Shown here: piece after piece, positions 26,341-34,627 of the stretch
Position numbering within the stretch: the stretch's first letter is position 1
Layout of the letters: every line of letters begins with the position of its first letter
NCBI GenBank assembly: GCA_038326165.1
Contig: JBBQJT010000006.1
Span: 29,343 to 93,342, forward strand
DNA length: 64,000 bases
Origin: JAEUUM01 sp038326165
GTDB taxonomy: Bacteria; Bacteroidota; Bacteroidia; Chitinophagales; Saprospiraceae
Direction: 5' to 3'
Notes under the pieces: generated by a model
Database searches by the model: none
What the model saw: the letters and a program-made list of their open reading frames with translations, nothing else
What the model was told of the DNA's origin: nothing
Made by a program: the position numbers and the translations under genes

Positions 26341-27177
26341 ATGCCTGATATTTATTATAAGACTGCAGATGAGATATCCTTAATAAAGGAAAGCTGCAGA
26401 ATTATAGGTGAAACTTTAGCAGAAGTAGCCAAAGTACTCAAACCAGGAATGACTGGTTTGCAAATTGATAAAATTGCAGAGGATTATATAAGATCCCAGA
26501 ATGCAGATCCAGCATTCAAAGGATTTCATGGGTTTCCTGCTAGTCTTTGTGTTTCTGTAAATGAACAAGTTGTTCACGGAATACCAAATAAGATACCGTT
26601 TGAAGTTGGGGATATAGTTTCAGTTGATTGTGGTGTAAAAAAGAATGGCTTCTATGGTGATTCTGCTTTTACTTTTGCAATTGGTGAAATCAGTAACGAT
26701 CTTGCGAGATTGTTAACAGTGACAAAAGAGTCGCTCTACAAAGGAATAGAAGCAGCAGTTGTAGGCAGTCGAGTAGGTGATATAGGATTTGCTGTTCAAC
26801 AATACGCCGAAGTGGAACATGGGTTTGGTATAGTTAGAGATTTGGTTGGGCATGGTTTGGGAAGATCCCTGCATGAGCCACCTGAAATACCTAACTATGG
26901 ACGTAGAGGAAAAGGAGTGGTTCTGAGAGAAGGTCTGGTTATAGCGATAGAGCCGATGGTTAATCTGGGAGTAAAGGATATCAAGCATCTTAAAGATGGA
27001 TGGACTATAGTAACCAAAGATGAGCTGCCTTCAGCACACTATGAACACACTCTAGTTTTAACCAAAGAAGGCCCAATAACACTATCGGATCACAGTTTGA
27101 TTGAAGAAGAAATAAAAAAGAACGAGAATTTAGTGCAACTTATAGAAAAAAGTTCTATTTTTGCACCTCGAAATTGA
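26341..27177 (+). CDS. map: Methionine aminopeptidase, type I
   Basis: 278-residue dinuclear-metal peptidase removing initiator Met. Metal ligands are visible: Asp of SVDCGVKKNG, Asp of YGDSAFTF, His of GHGLGRSLHEPPEIPN, Glu of AIEPMV and Glu of HYEHTLVLT. It also has LCVSVNEQVVHGIP, the substrate-side His. The ATG at 26341 replaces a TTG overlapping the secY stop. An infA promoter lies within its last codons. Confidence 0.96.
   Translation: MPDIYYKTADEISLIKESCRIIGETLAEVAKVLKPGMTGLQIDKIAEDYIRSQNADPAFKGFHGFPASLCVSVNEQVVHGIPNKIPFEVGDIVSVDCGVKKNGFYGDSAFTFAIGEISNDLARLLTVTKESLYKGIEAAVVGSRVGDIGFAVQQYAEVEHGFGIVRDLVGHGLGRSLHEPPEIPNYGRRGKGVVLREGLVIAIEPMVNLGVKDIKHLKDGWTIVTKDELPSAHYEHTLVLTKEGPITLSDHSLIEEEIKKNENLVQLIEKSSIFAPRN
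27156..27163 (+). promoter_or_regulatory. Internal -7 promoter element ahead of infA
   Basis: TATTTTTG matches TAnnTTTG and lies inside the 3' end of map, 18 bases before the infA ATG. The best -33 candidate is TTTA at 27129-27132, which is imperfect. It could give infA-rpmJ-rpsM extra transcription. Confidence 0.35.
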
Positions 27178-27181
27178 AACA

Positions 27182-27400
27182 ATGGCTAAAAAAGACCTGA
27201 TACAACAGGACGGTATTATTGAGGAGTCTTTATCAAACGCGATGTTTCGCGTAAGGTTGGAAAATAATCACGTAATACTGGCTACCATTTCAGGTAAAAT
27301 GAGAATGCACTACATAAGGATTTTGCCTGGAGATAAAGTGGCTGTGGAGATGTCTCCATACGATTTGACAAGAGGGAGAATAACTTATAGATATAAATAA
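27182..27400 (+). CDS. infA: Translation initiation factor IF-1
   Basis: 72-residue OB-fold factor binding the 30S A site: MAKKDLIQQDGIIEESL, AMFRVRLENNHVILATISGKMR and SPYDLTRGRITYRYK. The ATG at 27182 gives the canonical N-terminus. It lies 4 bases after the map stop. Confidence 0.98.
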   Translation: MAKKDLIQQDGIIEESLSNAMFRVRLENNHVILATISGKMRMHYIRILPGDKVAVEMSPYDLTRGRITYRYK

Positions 27401-27415
27401 GATAAACGAAGAGAC

Positions 27416-27532
27416 ATGAAAGTCAGAACTTCTATTAAGAAACGTACCGTTGACTGCAAAATAGTTCGCAGAAATGGTAAATTGTATGTCATCAACAAAA
27501 AGAATCCTAGGTTTAAACAACGTCAGGGTTAA
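27416..27532 (+). CDS. rpmJ: 50S ribosomal protein L36
   Basis: 38-residue bL36, too short for most gene lists: MKVRTSIKKRTVDCKIVRR then NGKLYVINKKNPRFKQRQG. Only one cysteine (C14) remains of the zinc set, so this is a zinc-independent form. It lies between infA and rpsM in the expected order. Confidence 0.96.
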   Translation: MKVRTSIKKRTVDCKIVRRNGKLYVINKKNPRFKQRQG

Positions 27533-27549
27533 TATTAATTGGTATAATT

Positions 27550-27927
27550 ATGGCACGGATAGCAGGTATTGATTTACCAAAGAACAAACGAGGAATTATT
27601 GGATTGACTTACATCTATGGAATAGGTAACAACGTCTCTAGATACATTCTTGATCAGGCTTCAATAAGTCCCGATACCAAAGTTTCTGAATGGAACGATG
27701 ATGATATCAAAAAGATAACATCAATAATTCAGGAACAATATAAGGTTGAAGGAGAATTGCGTTCTGAGGTTCAACTGAACATTAAACGTCTAATGGATAT
27801 TGGTTGTTATAGAGGAATGCGTCACAGAAAAGGTCTGCCTTTACGTGGTCAAAATACTCAAACAAACGCACGTACAAGAAAAGGTAAGCGTAAGACGGTT
27901 GCCAATAAGAAAAAAGTAACTAAATAA
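27550..27927 (+). CDS. rpsM: 30S ribosomal protein S13
   Basis: 125-residue uS13 of the 30S head: MARIAGIDLPKNKRGIIGLTY, SEVQLNIKRLMDIGCYRG, and the basic tail RGQNTQTNARTRKGKRK reaching the P site. Confidence 0.98.
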   Translation: MARIAGIDLPKNKRGIIGLTYIYGIGNNVSRYILDQASISPDTKVSEWNDDDIKKITSIIQEQYKVEGELRSEVQLNIKRLMDIGCYRGMRHRKGLPLRGQNTQTNARTRKGKRKTVANKKKVTK

Positions 27928-27949
27928 TCAAGGCAGTAATTCTTACATT

Positions 27950-28339
27950 ATGGCTAAAGCGGTAAAAAAAGTAAAAAAGAGAAAAGTTAAAATAGACTCC
28001 GATGGCTTGGTGTTTATTAAAGCTAGTTTCAATAATCTAATTGTTTCTCTTTGTAACAGGCAAGGACAAGTTATTTCTTGGTCTTCAGCAGGTAAAGCAG
28101 GTTTTAGAGGTTCTAAAAAGAATACTCCTTTTGCTGCTCAAAAAGCAGCTGGTGAGGCTTCTGCAATTGCCTTCGATGCTGGAATGAGAACAGCAAATGT
28201 TTATGTTAAAGGTCCTGGATCAGGTAGAGAAGCCGCAATTAGAGCAGTAGATTCAACTGGAATTAAAGTCCTGAGGATTTTTGATATTACACCAATGCCT
28301 CACAATGGTTGTCGTCCACCGAAAAGAAGAAGAGTATAA
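27950..28339 (+). CDS. rpsK: 30S ribosomal protein S11
   Basis: 129-residue uS11 of the 30S platform with a basic N-terminal extension (AKAVKKVKKRKVK). The core has SSAGKAGFRGSKKNTPFAAQ and ends DITPMPHNGCRPPKRRRV. Confidence 0.98.
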   Translation: MAKAVKKVKKRKVKIDSDGLVFIKASFNNLIVSLCNRQGQVISWSSAGKAGFRGSKKNTPFAAQKAAGEASAIAFDAGMRTANVYVKGPGSGREAAIRAVDSTGIKVLRIFDITPMPHNGCRPPKRRRV

Positions 28340-28359
28340 TCGTTTAAGAATATAGAATA

Positions 28360-28971
28360 ATGGCAAGATATACAGGACCCAAAACAAAGAAATCTAGATC
28401 TTACGGAGAATCTTTGTTCGGATATGATAAAAGTTACGAGCGTAAAAAATTTCCTCCAGGTCAGCATGGCTTGAAGAGAAAAAAGAAACAACGTTCTGAC
28501 TATGGAATTCAATTAGCAGAAAAGCAAAAAGCTAAGTACACGTACGGTCTACTTGAGCGTCAATTCGCTAATTTGTTTGATAAAGCTGCTCGTAAATCTG
28601 GTGTAACTGGAGAAATTCTTTTGCAACTTCTTGAGTCTCGTTTAGATAATACAGTATATCGTTTAGGTATTTCTCCTTCACGTCCTGCTGCTAGACAGCT
28701 GGTTAATCACAAGCACATAACAGTAAATGGTCAAGTTACTAACATACCTTCATATTTGTTGAAAGCAGGTGATGTTATTGGAATCCGTGGAAAATCACAA
28801 GCACTGGACTTTATAACAGATCACGTGAAATCAAAATCTGAAGTTAAAAAGTTTTCTTGGTTGGAGTGGAATCCTGATAAAATGTCAGGCATTTATATAC
28901 AGTCTCCATCAAGAGATCAAATACCAGAGAAAATTAATGAACAGCTTATTGTAGAGTTGTACTCTAAATAA
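28360..28971 (+). CDS. rpsD: 30S ribosomal protein S4
   Basis: 203-residue uS4, primary assembly protein. MARYTGPKTKKSRSYGE, the S4 RNA-binding domain LESRLDNTVYRLGISPSRPAARQLV and NGQVTNIPSYLLKAGD are clear. Confidence 0.98.
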   Translation: MARYTGPKTKKSRSYGESLFGYDKSYERKKFPPGQHGLKRKKKQRSDYGIQLAEKQKAKYTYGLLERQFANLFDKAARKSGVTGEILLQLLESRLDNTVYRLGISPSRPAARQLVNHKHITVNGQVTNIPSYLLKAGDVIGIRGKSQALDFITDHVKSKSEVKKFSWLEWNPDKMSGIYIQSPSRDQIPEKINEQLIVELYSK

Positions 28972-29019
28972 TCTTTTGTTTTTTCTGATTCAATCTTACA
29001 CCCCCTCAATAAAAATTTG

Positions 29020-30018
29020 ATGAGTATTCTCAATTTTCAAAAGCCTGATAAAATTCTTTTGCAGAAAGCAACTGATTTCGAAGGCACTTTTGAATTCAAG
29101 CCTTTGGAGCCTGGATTTGGTCAAACTGTAGGTAATTCTTTACGTAGAGTTTTACTCTCTTCACTTGAAGGAGTAGCAATATCTGCTGTTCGTATAGCCG
29201 GTGTAGAACATGAATTCTCAACCATCAAGGGCGTTGTAGAAGACATGACTGAGATTATTTTGAACTTAAAGCAAATTAATCTTAAGGCAATTGTAAAGGA
29301 CGAAGATTTCGAAGCAGAAAAGATTTATCTTACCATGAATGGTAAAGACGCATTTTATGCCAAGGATATAGAAGATGCTAATAACGTTTTCAAGATCATG
29401 AATCCTGATCTTTTGATTTGCAGAATGGAAAAAACTGTAAATTTAGAAATAGAATTAACAGTGACTAAGGGTAGAGGCTATGTTTCTGCTGACGAAAGTT
29501 TGCCTAAAGATGCTCCTATTGGCGTAATACCAGTTGATGCTATTTATACTCCTATCAAAAACGTTGCATACAAGGTGAGTAACACTCGTGTTGGTCAAAG
29601 AACCGACTATGAGAAGCTCACAGTTGATATCAAAACAGATGGTACAATTCATCCTGAAGAAGCTATCAAAGAAGCATCTAGAATATTGATTCAGCATTTG
29701 ATGTTGATAACAGATGAAAACATTTCATTTGAAGACGCAACAAACAAAGAAGACAATATAGTTGATGAGCATATTTTACACATGCGCAAGTTATTGAAAA
29801 CTTCATTGGAAGATTTAGACTTGTCGGTTCGTGCATACAACTGTTTGAAAGCAGCAAAAATTAATTCATTGGGTGAAATGGTTCGCTACGATATGAATGA
29901 ACTTTTGAAATTTAGAAATTTTGGTAAAAAGTCATTGGTTGAAATTGAAGAGCTACTTCAAGAGAAAGGTTTGACTTTTGGCATGGATCTTTCCAAGTAT
30001 AGATTAGAAGAAGACTAA
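29020..30018 (+). CDS. rpoA: RNA polymerase alpha subunit
   Basis: 332-residue alpha subunit. The N-terminal dimerisation domain includes EPGFGQTVGNSLRRVLLSSL; the C-terminal domain has LSVRAYNCLKAAKINSLGEMV and FGKKSLVEIEELL for DNA and activator contact. The ATG at 29020 is chosen over the adjacent TTG. Confidence 0.98.
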   Translation: MSILNFQKPDKILLQKATDFEGTFEFKPLEPGFGQTVGNSLRRVLLSSLEGVAISAVRIAGVEHEFSTIKGVVEDMTEIILNLKQINLKAIVKDEDFEAEKIYLTMNGKDAFYAKDIEDANNVFKIMNPDLLICRMEKTVNLEIELTVTKGRGYVSADESLPKDAPIGVIPVDAIYTPIKNVAYKVSNTRVGQRTDYEKLTVDIKTDGTIHPEEAIKEASRILIQHLMLITDENISFEDATNKEDNIVDEHILHMRKLLKTSLEDLDLSVRAYNCLKAAKINSLGEMVRYDMNELLKFRNFGKKSLVEIEELLQEKGLTFGMDLSKYRLEED

Positions 30019-30089
30019 TATTATTAACCTTGCAATAACTGTAATGAGTATTTCGATACTCCGGTGTTGCGAAGATAAACTCAAGTATC

Positions 30090-30782
30090 ATGAGACACGG
30101 AAATAAAATAAACCACTTAGGTAGAAAACACGGACACAGAGATGCATTATTGAAGAACATGTCAATTTCTTTAATAGAACACAAAAGAATCACAACTACC
30201 TTGGCCAAAGCCAAAGTTCTAAGAACTCACTTAGAGCCAATTATTACCAAAGTCCGTCAAAATACCACACACTCTAGAAGGGTAGTTTTCTCTTACTTGC
30301 AGAATAAAGAAGCAGTTAAAGAATTATTTGGCATAATTGCAGATAAAATTGGTGATCGTCCAGGAGGTTATTTACGTATTATCAAAACAGGATACCGATT
30401 AGGTGATGCGGCTCCAACAGCGTTGATTGAATTTGTTGATTTCAACGATGTTTACACTAAAGGTGATGGTAATGCAGCAGCAGCCAAAAAACGTACACGT
30501 AGAAGCGGCGCTGCAAAGAAAGCAACAGTTGAAAATTCTAATGTTGCAACTCCTAAAAATGTAGATGAAGAAGTAATTATTGATCAAGTAACAGATTCTC
30601 CTGAAATGGTTGAGGCAACACAAGAAGAGGTTGTTCATACCCCTGAAGAAATAGTAGAGGTTAAAGAAACTGTTGCTGAAACAGCAGAGCCAGACAATGA
30701 AGATGTAGTTTCTATAGACGATACTACTGAATCTGAATCCTCCGAAGAAGAGAAAAAAGATGAGAATAAAGAAGAAGCTTAA
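30090..30782 (+). CDS. rplQ: 50S ribosomal protein L17 with long acidic tail
   Basis: 230 residues. The first ~118 are ordinary bL17 (MRHGNKINHLGRKHGHRDALLKNM; ALIEFVDFND). A short basic patch (KKRTRRSGAAKK) comes next. About 90 residues of strongly acidic low-complexity sequence follow, rich in Glu, Val, Thr and Asp and ending SSEEEKKDENKEEA. Usual bL17 is 115-130 residues. Tailed L17 occurs in Bacteroidota, but the tail has no known function. Last gene of the superoperon, followed by a strong terminator. Confidence 0.95.
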   Translation: MRHGNKINHLGRKHGHRDALLKNMSISLIEHKRITTTLAKAKVLRTHLEPIITKVRQNTTHSRRVVFSYLQNKEAVKELFGIIADKIGDRPGGYLRIIKTGYRLGDAAPTALIEFVDFNDVYTKGDGNAAAAKKRTRRSGAAKKATVENSNVATPKNVDEEVIIDQVTDSPEMVEATQEEVVHTPEEIVEVKETVAETAEPDNEDVVSIDDTTESESSEEEKKDENKEEA

Positions 30783-30803
30783 TATTCCTCAATATAAAAA
30801 TAC

Positions 30804-30840
30804 AAAAAGGGTGATCTCAAACGAGTTCACCCTTTTTTTT
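30804..30840 (+). terminator. Terminator of the ribosomal superoperon
   Basis: AAAAAGGGTGA (30804-30814) pairs perfectly with TCACCCTTTTT (30827-30837) over a 12-base loop and runs into further T residues. It is a textbook Rho-independent terminator 24 bases after rplQ. Confidence 0.88.
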
Positions 30841-30871
30841 TAATTTTAGCTACAATGAAGGGCCGAGCAGT

Positions 30872-30879
30872 TATCTTTG
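30872..30879 (+). promoter_or_regulatory. -7 promoter element for carA
   Basis: TATCTTTG is a perfect TAnnTTTG match 21 bases before the carA ATG, downstream of the superoperon terminator. The -33 region is poor. Confidence 0.5.
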
Positions 30880-30900
30880 TGCAAAAATTAAACTGATTTC

Positions 30901-32010
30901 ATGGCCGAAGAAAAGCAAGCAGTATTATTGTTAGCAGATGGTACCATATTTTATGGAAAATCTGCTGGTAAAATTGGTACCACTTACGGAGAAATTTGTT
31001 TTAATACCGGTATGACTGGTTATCAGGAAGTGTTTACAGATCCTTCTTACTTTGGTCAAATATTGGTTACAACGAACGTTCACATCGGTAATTATGGTGT
31101 TAATAAACTTGATACAGAATCTAAATCCATCAAAATAGCAGGCTTTGTATGCCGGAATTTTAATGTACAGTATTCCAGAACCAGAGCTGACGGAAATATT
31201 CAATCCTATTTTGAAAGTGAAGGATTAACAGCTATTAGTGGTGTTGATACCCGTCAATTGGTGAAGCATATCCGCGATATGGGTTCCATGAATGCGCTTA
31301 TTTCTTCTGAAGATAAGAGTATTGATGAATTAAAGGAAATTTTGGCTAGCGTACCCAACATGGAAGGTTTAGAACTTGCTTCTAAGGTATCAACGACTGA
31401 GCCGTATTTTTATGGGAATCCAGATGCTGAATTTAAAATAGCCGTCCTTGATTTGGGCGTGAAGGAAAATATTCTTCGCAATTTTGTTGAGCGTGGGTGT
31501 TATATTAAGGTTTTTCCAGCAAAAACTACTTATCTCGAAATGGCAGAATGGAGGCCAGATGGTTATTTTCTAAGCAACGGTCCTGGCGACCCAGCATCTA
31601 TGGATTACGCAATTAAAACAGTTAAGGACATCTTAAACCATGATGAAAAAATATTTGGTATTTGTTTAGGGCATCAACTTTTAGGTTTAGGACTTGGTAT
31701 AAATACGTTTAAGATGCATCACGGACACAGGGGAATTAATCACCCTGTTTTTAATAGAATAACAGGGAAATGTGAGGTGACTTCGCAGAATCATGGCTTT
31801 TGTCTTAACCCTTCAGAGGTATTGGCAATGGACGAATTGTTAGAGGTAACGCATGTTAATTTAAATGATCAAACCATTGAAGGTATCCGTTTGCGCAATG
31901 GAAATGGATTTTCTGTTCAATATCACCCGGAAGCAGCTCCAGGCCCACACGATGCAAGTTATTTGTTTGATGTTTTTATGAATATGGTAAAATCCAGTGT
32001 ACCAGCATGA
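30901..32010 (+). CDS. carA: Carbamoyl-phosphate synthase small subunit
   Basis: 369-residue glutamine amidotransferase subunit that supplies ammonia for carbamoyl phosphate (pyrimidine and arginine synthesis). The class-I triad is visible: Cys in FGICLGHQLLG, and His and Glu in QYHPEAAPGPHD. The N-terminal half (FYGKSAGKIG, FNTGMTGYQEV) is the CarB-contacting domain. carB is not in the window. The stop overlaps the eno start (ATGA). Confidence 0.96.
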   Translation: MAEEKQAVLLLADGTIFYGKSAGKIGTTYGEICFNTGMTGYQEVFTDPSYFGQILVTTNVHIGNYGVNKLDTESKSIKIAGFVCRNFNVQYSRTRADGNIQSYFESEGLTAISGVDTRQLVKHIRDMGSMNALISSEDKSIDELKEILASVPNMEGLELASKVSTTEPYFYGNPDAEFKIAVLDLGVKENILRNFVERGCYIKVFPAKTTYLEMAEWRPDGYFLSNGPGDPASMDYAIKTVKDILNHDEKIFGICLGHQLLGLGLGINTFKMHHGHRGINHPVFNRITGKCEVTSQNHGFCLNPSEVLAMDELLEVTHVNLNDQTIEGIRLRNGNGFSVQYHPEAAPGPHDASYLFDVFMNMVKSSVPA

Positions 32011-33308
32011 GTTCAATTTTAAGTATAGATAGTCGTGAAATACTTGACAGCCGTGGCAATCCAACTGTTGAGGTTGAGGTGTTCACCGCAGGAGGAGGAT
32101 TTGGAAGAGCAGCTGTACCTTCTGGTGCTTCAACGGGCAAGCATGAGGCTGTGGAGTTGCGAGATAATGATCCTAATAGATATCTCGGTAAAGGTGTGCT
32201 AAAAGCAATTCAAAACATAACGGATAAGATTCAACCTGAATTAATTGGTTTGGATTCTACTGATCAATCAATGATTGACGCAATTTTATGTGAGATGGAC
32301 GGCACACCAAATAAATCAAAGTTAGGCGCTAACGCCATCTTAGGCGTAAGCATGGCCTGCGCAAAAGCAGCTGCAAATGAATTGGGAATTCCTTTTTATA
32401 GATATATTGGAGGTGTCAGCGCCAATGTTTTACCTGTTCCAATGATGAACATACTCAATGGAGGTTCGCATGCTGACAATCGGATTGATTTTCAGGAATT
32501 TATGATAGTTCCTGTCGGTGCTCCAAGCTTTGCTGAGTCCTTGAGAATGGGAGTTGAAGTGTTCCATCATTTGAAAACAGTATTAAAGTCTAAAGGCTAC
32601 GCAACCAACGTTGGTGATGAAGGTGGATTTGCGCCAAACATGCAATCGAACGAGGAAGCTATAGAAACTGTGCTTTCAGCAATTGAAAAAGCAGGTTATC
32701 GTCCAGGAGAAGATATTATGCTTGCAATGGATGCTGCAGCAAGTGAATTTTACAATGTTGAAAAACAAGTTTATGAATTTCATAAGTCTGACGGTCGCTC
32801 ATTAACGAGTACGGAAATGGTAGATTTTTGGGAAGACTGGGCTAAAAGGTATCCTATTTTTTCAATAGAAGATGGATTGTATGAAGATGATTGGGACGGT
32901 TGGTCATTATTGACCAAAAGATTAGGCCAGAAAGTACAGCTAGTAGGAGATGATTTGTTTGTAACCAATACTACTAGGTTGCAACATGGCATTGACTCTG
33001 GAGTTGCAAATTCGATCCTAATAAAGGTTAATCAAATTGGTACATTGACAGAAACAATCAGGGCGGTAGAAACTGCACACCGAAATAGATATACTTCAGT
33101 TATGAGCCATAGAAGTGGTGAAACTGAAGATGTTACAATCGCAGATTTAGGTGTAGCGTTGAATTGTGGTCAAATAAAAACTGGATCAGCTTCCAGATCT
33201 GATAGAGTTGCTAAATACAACCAATTATTGCGAATCGAGGAGGAATTGGGTGATTCAGCCAGATTTCCTGGACGATCCATTTTAGACAGAAAATTTTTAA
33301 TGCCATGA
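32007..33308 (+). CDS. eno: Enolase
   Basis: 433-residue glycolytic enzyme converting 2-phosphoglycerate to phosphoenolpyruvate. DSRGNPTVEVEV, the loop SGASTGKHEAVELRD, metal-binding SIEDGLYEDDWDGW, GDDLFVTN and catalytic Lys in SILIKVNQIGTLTE are intact, with SHRSGETED for substrate binding. It overlaps carA and the next gene by four bases at each end. Confidence 0.98.
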   Translation: MSSILSIDSREILDSRGNPTVEVEVFTAGGGFGRAAVPSGASTGKHEAVELRDNDPNRYLGKGVLKAIQNITDKIQPELIGLDSTDQSMIDAILCEMDGTPNKSKLGANAILGVSMACAKAAANELGIPFYRYIGGVSANVLPVPMMNILNGGSHADNRIDFQEFMIVPVGAPSFAESLRMGVEVFHHLKTVLKSKGYATNVGDEGGFAPNMQSNEEAIETVLSAIEKAGYRPGEDIMLAMDAAASEFYNVEKQVYEFHKSDGRSLTSTEMVDFWEDWAKRYPIFSIEDGLYEDDWDGWSLLTKRLGQKVQLVGDDLFVTNTTRLQHGIDSGVANSILIKVNQIGTLTETIRAVETAHRNRYTSVMSHRSGETEDVTIADLGVALNCGQIKTGSASRSDRVAKYNQLLRIEEELGDSARFPGRSILDRKFLMP

Positions 33309-33613
33309 AATTGAAAAATAAAATTGCTTCATTCCTTCCAATGTGGATGAGGAATAAATTTATCCTTTTTAGCCTTGCATTCTTGGCTTGGATGATAGCT
33401 TTTGATAAATATAGCTTGATCACTCAAATTAGGTTGTCTCATACCATTTACGAAATGGAAAAAGAGAAAGCTAACTTTCAAGAAAAAGAGATAAAAGCAT
33501 CTTCTGAAAGAGCCTCTTTAAATACAGATATTGAAAAGTTTGCGCGTGAGAAGTACTTGATGCACAAACCTGAAGAGGAAATTTACCTCATTGTTGATAA
33601 ATCAAACAGATAA
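33305..33613 (+). CDS. FtsB/DivIC-type cell-division protein
   Basis: 102 residues. A basic N-terminus and one membrane span (about residues 19-36, FILFSLAFLAWMIAF) are followed by a coiled coil (YEMEKEKANFQEKEIKA) and a conserved C-terminus (EKFAREKYLMHKPEEEIYLI). This is the septum-formation-initiator layout, a bitopic divisome protein. It overlaps eno by ATGA; the eno-divIC arrangement is common in many bacteria. The symbol is left blank because FtsB and DivIC cannot be separated reliably here. Confidence 0.85.
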   Translation: MKLKNKIASFLPMWMRNKFILFSLAFLAWMIAFDKYSLITQIRLSHTIYEMEKEKANFQEKEIKASSERASLNTDIEKFAREKYLMHKPEEEIYLIVDKSNR

Positions 33614-33622
33614 ATATAATTC

Positions 33623-34492
33623 ATGTCAGTATTAGTAAACAAGGATTCCAAAGTGATCGTTCAAGGATTTACTGGAAAAGAAGGCTCATTTCACGCAGAA
33701 CAAATGATAGCTTATGGTACAAATGTAGTAGGTGGAGTAACTCCAGGTAAAGGGGGACAACTGCACTTAGACAAACCTGTATTCAACACTGTGCATGATG
33801 CAGTAAAAGGTGCAGGAGCTAATGTTTCTATTATTTTTGTTCCTCCTTCATTTGCGGCAGATGCTATAATGGAAGCTGCGGACGCGGGAATCAAGGTAAT
33901 AGTATGTATTACTGAAGGAATACCGGTACAAGATATGATCAAAGTCAAAGCATATGTTGAAACCCGAGATTGTACTTTGATAGGACCAAATTGTCCTGGA
34001 GTAATTACAGCGGACGAAGCAAAGGTTGGTATAATGCCTGGTTTTGTATTCAAAAAGGGAAGAATTGGGATCGTATCTAAATCAGGAACATTAACTTATG
34101 AAGCTGCTGATCAGGTAGTTAAAGCAGGCTTAGGGATCACTACTGCAATTGGTATTGGAGGTGATCCTATTATTGGAACTACAACCAAGCAAGCACTAGA
34201 AATGCTGTTGAATGATCCAGAAACAGATGGAGTGGTTATGATTGGTGAAATTGGTGGCTCCTTGGAAGCAGATGCTGCAAATTGGTATAAATCTTCAGGT
34301 ATTAAAAAACCAGTTGTAGGATTTATAGCAGGACAGACAGCTCCAAAAGGCAGAAAAATGGGACATGCTGGAGCAATTATTGGAGGAGAGGATGATACTG
34401 CTGAAGCCAAAATGAGGATAATGTCTGCATGTGGTATTCACGTTGTTAATTCGCCCGCTGATATAGGAACTACAATGAAATCAGTTCTTTAA
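33623..34492 (+). CDS. sucD: Succinyl-CoA ligase alpha subunit
   Basis: 289-residue CoA-binding subunit of succinyl-CoA synthetase (TCA cycle, substrate-level phosphorylation). GFTGKEGSFHAEQMIAYG binds CoA, TLIGPNCPGVI and GIVSKSGTLTYE are conserved, and the phosphorylated His lies in KMGHAGAII. The sucC partner is not adjacent. Followed by a strong terminator. Confidence 0.96.
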   Translation: MSVLVNKDSKVIVQGFTGKEGSFHAEQMIAYGTNVVGGVTPGKGGQLHLDKPVFNTVHDAVKGAGANVSIIFVPPSFAADAIMEAADAGIKVIVCITEGIPVQDMIKVKAYVETRDCTLIGPNCPGVITADEAKVGIMPGFVFKKGRIGIVSKSGTLTYEAADQVVKAGLGITTAIGIGGDPIIGTTTKQALEMLLNDPETDGVVMIGEIGGSLEADAANWYKSSGIKKPVVGFIAGQTAPKGRKMGHAGAIIGGEDDTAEAKMRIMSACGIHVVNSPADIGTTMKSVL

Positions 34493-34550
34493 TTGATATT
34501 ATTCTTCTAGTTGGTTGACGACTAACTTATTGGCATAAAATTAGTACTAT

Positions 34551-34582
34551 AAAAGAGGAGTGTTACAAGCACTCCTCTTTTT
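34551..34582 (+). terminator. Terminator after sucD
   Basis: AAAAGAGGAGTG (34551-34562) pairs with CACTCCTCTTTT (34570-34581) across a 7-base loop. An ATG in the next gene's frame directly follows at 34583, which argues that this is not that gene's functional start. Confidence 0.85.
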
Positions 34583-34627
34583 ATGGCTCTAGGTCTACTA
34601 GTAATATTTAAGTCAACAATTGCCTTC

